Source: JAVWJP01 sp036638975
Lineage (GTDB): Bacteria; Bacillota; Clostridia; Oscillospirales; Ruminococcaceae
Assembly: GCA_036638975.1 (NCBI GenBank)
Contig: JAVWJP010000012.1
Span: 1 to 55,076 of the forward strand
DNA length: 55,076 nt
Reading direction: 5' to 3'
Shown here: positions 50,489 to 55,076 of the stretch, piece after piece
How the letters are laid out: each line of letters begins with the position of its first letter
Numbering within the stretch: position 1 is the first letter of the stretch
Program-made: the position numbers and the translations under genes
Notes under the pieces: generated by a model
What the model was told of the DNA's origin: nothing
Database searches by the model: none
What the model saw: only the letters and a program-made list of their open reading frames with translations

Positions 50489-51185
50489 CATGTTTTTTTG
50501 TATAATTATTTGGAGTTTCTAAAACAACAGCGGCATAGACTGTTTTAGCCCCCGCTTTGTGCAAAACTCTTGCACATTCTGCAATTGTAGCGCCTGTCGT
50601 TGTTATATCATCGACCAGTAAAATTGTTTTTTCGGCTGCAATTTTTGGGTTTTTACACGCATAAACATCTTTTACGTTTTCAAGCCTCTTTTCCCTCGGC
50701 AAAAAATGCTGCGTTTCGTTTTTTTGCGTTTTTTGCAATATGTCTGCATCGCATGGCAAGCAAAGGTGCTTTGCAAGCCGCTGTGCTATGTACTCTGACT
50801 GATTAAACCCGCGTTTGTGCTTGTCAGAAATATATAACGGCACAGGCACTACAATATCTATACCCAGCCCACAGCAGGCAGACTCTATACAAGCCTCAAA
50901 CGGGCGGCGCAAGGCGGCTTCGTACGCGTCTGTACTGCGGCAAAACTTAAACTTTTTCATAAGCTCTGCACCTGTTCCGCTGTAAGCAAAAGCCGCAAAC
51001 ACACCCTCAAGCTCACCGCCGCATTGACACCTTGGGCTTTCGCGCAGTAAAAGCGTTTTTGCACACAGCAAGCACAGCTCATCTTCGTCTGTCTGCAAAA
51101 GCTTTCCGCAAGAAGCACAGCACGGCGGGTAAATAAGCTTTAACAGTGCGCTTATAAAGCCTCTGTCTTTTTTGTCACTGCTCAT
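50478..51185 (-). CDS. comF: ComF family phosphoribosyltransferase-like protein
   Basis: The 235-residue protein has an N-terminal zinc-binding region with paired cysteines (CCASCGK, CLLCAK, CQCGG) and a C-terminal phosphoribosyltransferase domain with PVPLYISDKHKRGFNQSEYIA and the PRPP loop ILLVDDITTTGATI. ComF proteins are needed for DNA uptake in competent bacteria. The start overlaps the upstream ribbon-helix-helix gene by 11 bp, implying translational coupling. Confidence 0.9.
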   Translation of the reverse strand: MSSDKKDRGFISALLKLIYPPCCASCGKLLQTDEDELCLLCAKTLLLRESPRCQCGGELEGVFAAFAYSGTGAELMKKFKFCRSTDAYEAALRRPFEACIESACCGLGIDIVVPVPLYISDKHKRGFNQSEYIAQRLAKHLCLPCDADILQKTQKNETQHFLPREKRLENVKDVYACKNPKIAAEKTILLVDDITTTGATIAECARVLHKAGAKTVYAAVVLETPNNYTKKHVET

Positions 51186-51357
51186 CGTTTTTTTGGCGTT
51201 CTATACCACCGTGTTCTTTTTCAAACGCCCTTATTCCCTCTCTGATATAATGAATTATCTGCCCCGCATTTGAACGCCCCTCGTATTCCGCTATATAACC
51301 AAGCTTATAGTGCAGCTCCTCGTCAACCTTAATACCTAAATGTTTATCTCTGACCAT
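51175..51357 (-). CDS. Small ribbon-helix-helix (Arc/CopG-type) DNA-binding protein
   Basis: The 60-residue protein has a beta strand (HLGIKVDEELHYKLGYIAEYEGR), followed by SNAGQIIHYIREGIRAFEKEHG, a typical RHH fold. Such dimers bind direct repeats in operators. The ribosome site GAGGTGA is strong. Four direct repeats with helical spacing lie in its upstream region, so autoregulation, including of the coupled comF, is likely. No toxin gene adjoins it. Confidence 0.82.
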   Translation of the reverse strand: MVRDKHLGIKVDEELHYKLGYIAEYEGRSNAGQIIHYIREGIRAFEKEHGGIERQKNDEQ

Positions 51358-51377
51358 ATACTCACCTCTTGTAGTTT

Positions 51378-51462
51378 ATAAGTACATAATAAGGTTAATT
51401 TAAGTATAAACGGGTAGAATATACTCAATTCAAGTATAAAATATATTAATACAAGTACATAA
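51378..51462. promoter_or_regulatory. Four direct repeats, candidate operator of the RHH gene
   Basis: The motif AAGTA(T/C)A occurs at 51380, 51402, 51432 and 51453, always within (T/C)AAGTA(C)(A/T)(T)AAA. The start-to-start distances are 22, 30 and 21 bp, near two, three and two helical turns. The copies overlap possible promoter elements of the minus-strand RHH gene. Confidence 0.6.
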
Positions 51463-51497
51463 ACAAGCGCCCCTGCACTGTGGCAAAGGCGCTTGCT
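51455..51497 (-). terminator. Terminator after the metacaspase gene
   Basis: The stem CAAGCGCC / GGCGCTTG (51464-51471 and 51488-51495) is followed on the minus strand by TTTATG. It ends the metacaspase operon before the RHH promoter region. Confidence 0.65.
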
Positions 51498-51546
51498 TTA
51501 TGAGTTTTAAAATTATTTTACGTTTTTTTTGGGTGATATTTCACAA

Positions 51547-54447
51547 TTATTTTTTCTTTGCAAGTGGTCCATCTGACACTATCAATTCTCCGCCCACGCT
51601 GGTTTCAAAATATAAATATCCGTTTTCGTCCATTGAATAAGCGGTTTTTGCAAGCCTATCATATATGTTTGAATGTGTATCATAAGAGTAAAAACCGAGT
51701 TTCTTTGTGTCAAAGCCTTTTAAATCTGCTTTAACAGCAAGCTTTATCGGCATACCAAAGCTACCCTGCTGTGCAAGACCTACCACAGCTATTTTATTAT
51801 CAAAATTACTAAATCTTGCCAATGTTGCCTGTGTTTCGGCTTCGCCCAATCTTACACCCAGATTTATATTGCCCTTAAGGTTTGCAGCAAGGGCAGGGTT
51901 TATATATAATCTTGCCAATACAAAGCCCTTGTCATCTACGGTATCGGCTTTAAGCATAATCCTGCCTCCCGCAGCTTCTGCGGCTTTTGCCATATCCATA
52001 AGTGTCGTTACTGCAATGCTCTGCGCATTTCTAACGCTAACATATGACGTTATACCTACCAAAGACTCTCCGGCTGCCAGCGCCTTTCTTTTATCATCAT
52101 CAATAGCGGACTTAGTTTCATTGACAACCTGCCATGGTAAAACCTCACCGCTTACACTAACGTTTGAACTTTGATATGGGAGTATAGTAGCAGATGTTGG
52201 AGCAGTGTCAATAGCTAGAACGTAGCCGTAGAAAGCCGCCCAGCGCGCATATATTGTGGTGTCCTCTTTAAACACACAGTTTTTAGGGATAGACATGCCG
52301 CCTGTTGTGGGTGTTGTATACCAGCCTTCAAAAGTATAGCCGGTGCGTGTTGGGGTTGGCAGCTCTGTAAGCAGCTTGCCATTGATATCTGTTTCAGCTT
52401 TTACAGGTGTAACCTCTCCGCCCATGGCATCAAAGCTTATTATATGTGAATTAATATCTAAACGAATATTATTTGTATCGCGCTTAACAGAAATTTTGCG
52501 GCTCTTAACAGCGTAATCTTTGCTTGTTACTATGCACGTATACTCACCCTGAGAAAGATTAAACGTAGCAACACCCTTTGCGTTTGTTACTGCACTACCC
52601 ACCGTTTTATCGCCTTGCTTTATTAAAATAGTGGCATTGGCATATGGCACACCAACTGCATTTATGTAAAATGTTGTTGTAGGTGCCGGGTCAACTATAA
52701 CGGTCGGCCTTACAAAATATATACCTACAAATTTATTCTGCACATTATTATTACCATAATTTACAGTAACGTCAATTGCATAAGTTCCGCTTTCCACAAA
52801 ATCTCCGGCATCGTTCTTACCGTCCCAGAACAAATCGTTTATAGAGCTATATTTATTAACTCGTTCACCTCTTGCAGATGGAGGTAGTTCTAACGCATAA
52901 ATCCAATTTAAGCGCCCCGGCATATTATCGGCAAGTGTTCTTACGCACTCGCTTGTGTCACCATTAATAATTCTGCAGGTGATCAAAGCCGCAAAATTAG
53001 GGTCCTCGCTCACTATTTCTTCTTTTTTAAGCTGTAATCCTATGCGCAGCTCGCGGCTATCGTTTTTAGGCCCAAATGTAGCTGCCGGGTAAGGGGTTCT
53101 TATAGAAAGCTGGTTGTCATCGCGACCGGATTCACCAAAAAGTGCAAGCGGCACCGTCACCATGGCAGCCCCCTCTACCTGTGGGCGAATTATCACTATA
53201 ACATTTCCGGATAGGTTTTTATCTGAAAGATTTTCATTTATCGGGAAGGTTATTGTGTTAAAGGCATTTGGCTTAACAGCTATAACGCTTGTATGAGCAT
53301 TCGGAAATTTTTCAGAATAGTCTATTGGCAAGCCTGTGCGCTTGTACAGCATAAGCAGAGCATCATCAGGGGATATAATATAACCCCTCTCAAGGCTTGA
53401 AAAATTGCCCGCTTTAAAGCTTAGAGAAACGGTTTTACCGTCACCGTTGACTCTCGCACTTGCATCGGTAATAAGAGCGCCCAGGGCGGTTGAGTTGTTT
53501 TTGTATGAAAGAAACGTTGTGTAATCGCGCTCCGGATATGCCCTCACATGAGCACCTAAATCTGTATTAGCTGTCCACTTGTAAATTTCTGCAAGTGTAA
53601 CCGTGCCGTCGTTATTTGTGTCAGCAGGGTATGTATTGTAGCTTTTGTCCGTGTAGCTTTCCCCCGCACCCGCTGTCATTGCTAACGTAAAAAAGCCGCC
53701 ATTAACTTCATCTCCCTTTGAGAATGTGTAGCGCGAAGATGACAAAAGCAGCTTGTATTTGTCAGAATTTTTACCGCCGTCCTCAAATGCACCTCTTGAG
53801 CTATTGCCCGCGAAGGTCTGCATAAAGTTGTTTGCAAATCTATTGTCGGACATACTTTTAGATGCCATAGCACCCGAAAAACAACTGTCAATCATTATTA
53901 TATACGTGCCGGGGCAGCCATCAAGTATTTCTTTAAGCAAGCTACTTGAAATAGATGTTTCGCCATTCAAACACAGCTCAGAATCTTCACCATTCTTGCC
54001 AATATTCCTGCCGTGCCCGCTGTAGTAAAAATAGTTAATGTCGTCCTCATCGCTGCCCGTATATGCCTCCTTAACATTTGCAATGAAAGTGTGCATTGTT
54101 TCAGCCGTTGACATTTTCGTTGCAACATCAAATTTTACAATGTTTTTTTCACCGGAGTCAAATTGGTCCGATTTTGCCAGCATTGCCCCTACGTTATCTA
54201 CGTCAGTAACCGGTGCTTCACCTAATGAGTTTAGGTTGCCACGGCAGGTGGCTGATATTAAAAGCGCACGGCTCTGCACACCTCCATTTGGTTGCGGAGC
54301 TATTCCCCAGCCGGAATCCACCACCCAATGTCCGTTTGAATCTATAGCTTTTTCTCCTACCTGTGCCATTACTGTAATAACGCTTGAGAATACCATTGAG
54401 AAGCAGAGAATAAGGCAAAGGGCTTTTTTAAATATGGTTTTTTTCAT
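51547..54447 (-). CDS. Secreted metacaspase-like (C14) protein with multi-domain C-terminus
   Basis: The 966-residue protein has a signal peptide (about 1-28) and a caspase-like p20 domain with His 145 in YYSGHGRN and Cys 189 in MIDSCFSGA. An EF-hand/dockerin-like loop DTNNDGTVTLAEIYKW comes near residue 280. Beta-rich domains include an Ig-like and a carboxypeptidase-regulatory-like segment (about 610-670). A Listeria-Bacteroides B-repeat follows (ISFDAMGG...GYTFEGWYTT...TIYARW, about 680-750). The C-terminal module of about 190 residues is shared with the upstream partial gene. There is no sortase motif. Metacaspases cut after Arg/Lys, often with Ca2+; secretion of one is uncommon but known. 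Confidence 0.85.
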   Translation of the reverse strand: MKKTIFKKALCLILCFSMVFSSVITVMAQVGEKAIDSNGHWVVDSGWGIAPQPNGGVQSRALLISATCRGNLNSLGEAPVTDVDNVGAMLAKSDQFDSGEKNIVKFDVATKMSTAETMHTFIANVKEAYTGSDEDDINYFYYSGHGRNIGKNGEDSELCLNGETSISSSLLKEILDGCPGTYIIMIDSCFSGAMASKSMSDNRFANNFMQTFAGNSSRGAFEDGGKNSDKYKLLLSSSRYTFSKGDEVNGGFFTLAMTAGAGESYTDKSYNTYPADTNNDGTVTLAEIYKWTANTDLGAHVRAYPERDYTTFLSYKNNSTALGALITDASARVNGDGKTVSLSFKAGNFSSLERGYIISPDDALLMLYKRTGLPIDYSEKFPNAHTSVIAVKPNAFNTITFPINENLSDKNLSGNVIVIIRPQVEGAAMVTVPLALFGESGRDDNQLSIRTPYPAATFGPKNDSRELRIGLQLKKEEIVSEDPNFAALITCRIINGDTSECVRTLADNMPGRLNWIYALELPPSARGERVNKYSSINDLFWDGKNDAGDFVESGTYAIDVTVNYGNNNVQNKFVGIYFVRPTVIVDPAPTTTFYINAVGVPYANATILIKQGDKTVGSAVTNAKGVATFNLSQGEYTCIVTSKDYAVKSRKISVKRDTNNIRLDINSHIISFDAMGGEVTPVKAETDINGKLLTELPTPTRTGYTFEGWYTTPTTGGMSIPKNCVFKEDTTIYARWAAFYGYVLAIDTAPTSATILPYQSSNVSVSGEVLPWQVVNETKSAIDDDKRKALAAGESLVGITSYVSVRNAQSIAVTTLMDMAKAAEAAGGRIMLKADTVDDKGFVLARLYINPALAANLKGNINLGVRLGEAETQATLARFSNFDNKIAVVGLAQQGSFGMPIKLAVKADLKGFDTKKLGFYSYDTHSNIYDRLAKTAYSMDENGYLYFETSVGGELIVSDGPLAKKK

Positions 54448-54462
54448 GTGTTACTTTCCTCC

Positions 54463-55076
54463 TCACTTTTTCTTTACGAGTGGTTTATCTGTTATTATTA
54501 TTTCTCCGCCCACGGTTGTTGTAAAATGCAAATATCCGTTTGTATCTATGGTATATGCTGTTTTTGGAAGCTCTGTATAAATATTTGTCTTTTTGTCATA
54601 AGAGTAGAATTTAAGGCTCTTTGTGTTAAGCTCTGTTAAGTCGGCTTTGACCGCCACCTTTACAGGTACATCAAAGCTACCCTGCTGTGCAAAGCTTAGA
54701 ACTGCTGTTTTGTTATCAAAGAATTTAGAAAAATGCTGTTCGGTCGCCTGTGTTGAAGCAGCGTCTGTTTTAACGCCTAGCTTTATGTCACCTTTAAGCT
54801 TTGCCGCCGCTGCGGGGTCTATATATAATCTTGCCGTTACAGCACCCGACGCGTCTACGGTATCTGCTTTAAGTAGCACACTGCCGCCGGCAGCTTTTGC
54901 GGCTTTTGCCATATCTGCAAGTGCCGCTGCCGTAATGCTCTCGGCATTTTTAACACTGACCTCTGCCGCTGCATCTGCCGCAGACCTGCCCGCAGCCAGC
55001 GCCGCTTTTGCCGCAGCCTCCACAGCTGCTTTAGCTTCGTTCTTAACGTCCTCGGCTTTAACCTCACCGTTTGCCG
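54463..55076 (-). CDS. C-terminal part of a surface protein paralogous to the metacaspase tail (runs off the window)
   Basis: The frame is open to the window edge, so the N-terminus is missing and the true start lies beyond 55076. The 204 visible residues match the last part of the 966-residue protein: DMAKAA.AAGG...LKADTVD, ARLYI.PA.AA.LKG.I.LGV, AQQGSF..P.K.AVKADL, FYSYD..TNIY..L.KTAY, and a PLVKKK end. The N-terminal end is Ala-rich. It lies 15 bp upstream of the metacaspase gene, so both are in one operon. The catalytic content of the missing part is unknown. Confidence 0.85.
   Translation of the reverse strand, partial: ANGEVKAEDVKNEAKAAVEAAAKAALAAGRSAADAAAEVSVKNAESITAAALADMAKAAKAAGGSVLLKADTVDASGAVTARLYIDPAAAAKLKGDIKLGVKTDAASTQATEQHFSKFFDNKTAVLSFAQQGSFDVPVKVAVKADLTELNTKSLKFYSYDKKTNIYTELPKTAYTIDTNGYLHFTTTVGGEIIITDKPLVKKK

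Overview
The window looks like a chromosomal segment of an endospore-forming, anaerobic member of the Clostridia (Firmicutes), most like the Oscillospiraceae/Ruminococcaceae. This is inferred from gene content and style. A GerA-type germinant receptor, a cwlJ-gerQ pair and spore-surface-like proteins point to sporulation. Rubrerythrin and Rnf-type subunits point to anaerobic redox metabolism. The rplU-prp-rpmA-obgE block has the Firmicutes form of L27 with a cleavable N-terminus. Genes carry strong GGAGG-type ribosome binding sites, and an unusual number start at TTG. No phage, transposase, CRISPR array or plasmid gene was seen. One 100-base N run (35393-35492) is an assembly gap inside a repetitive gene.

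Layout. 1-1720: tRNA-Thr, rubrerythrin, a 70-bp tandem hairpin repeat and a 50-residue protein gene. 1778-10250: housekeeping genes on the minus strand (yitT, mrnC, obgE, rpmA, prp, rplU with its leader, folD, lgt, and an M16 peptidase pair). 10292-13791: a germination operon in which GerB and GerC are fused in one polypeptide. 14018-19321: DUF421 and DUF4363 membrane proteins, a DUF362 ferredoxin-like protein, a sensor diguanylate cyclase and a polytopic membrane protein. 19624-24867: Ca2+-ATPase, bactofilin, membrane-anchored polysaccharide deacetylase, amidase-like protein. 25081-29547: an XRE-cupin regulator with its acyl-CoA ligase, gerQ and cwlJ homologues, and an rsmH paralogue. 29696-32391: a DUF11-repeat surface protein and a small protein that share a helical module. 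32899-39951: Mrp ATPase, then a surface block (zinc ribbon/SHOCT, LemA, DUF5050/Ig-like, clostripain-type protease, lipoprotein). 40210-42763: an AgrC-like kinase, tRNA-Ala and a TVP38 protein. 42779-45655: a periplasmic-binding EAL protein. 45850-49350: FMN lipoprotein, ApbE and RnfG-E-A. 49394-55076: MreB-like protein, ComF, a ribbon-helix-helix protein, a secreted metacaspase and the C-terminal part of a paralogous surface protein.

The most notable points are these. (1) A reduced redox module, ApbE-RnfG-RnfE-RnfA, has no RnfB, C or D beside it and is divergent from an FMN-binding lipoprotein. It keeps the four membrane cysteines and the flavinylation threonine, and could form a minimal electron conduit across the membrane. 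(2) A GerB-GerC fusion has a lipobox-like cysteine at the junction. (3) Two families of dispersed, structured intergenic repeats are present, three copies each, and neither corresponds to a gene. (4) LytTR-like 9-mers spaced 21 bp apart lie between a lipoprotein gene and an orphan AgrC-like kinase. (5) Four direct repeats on helical spacing lie before a ribbon-helix-helix gene. (6) A C-terminal module of about 190 residues is shared by a secreted metacaspase and its operon neighbour.

Limits: everything was read by eye. Family names rest on recognised motifs, not on database searches. Promoters were called from -35/-10 hexamers and spacing, terminators from hairpins with T-rich tails.
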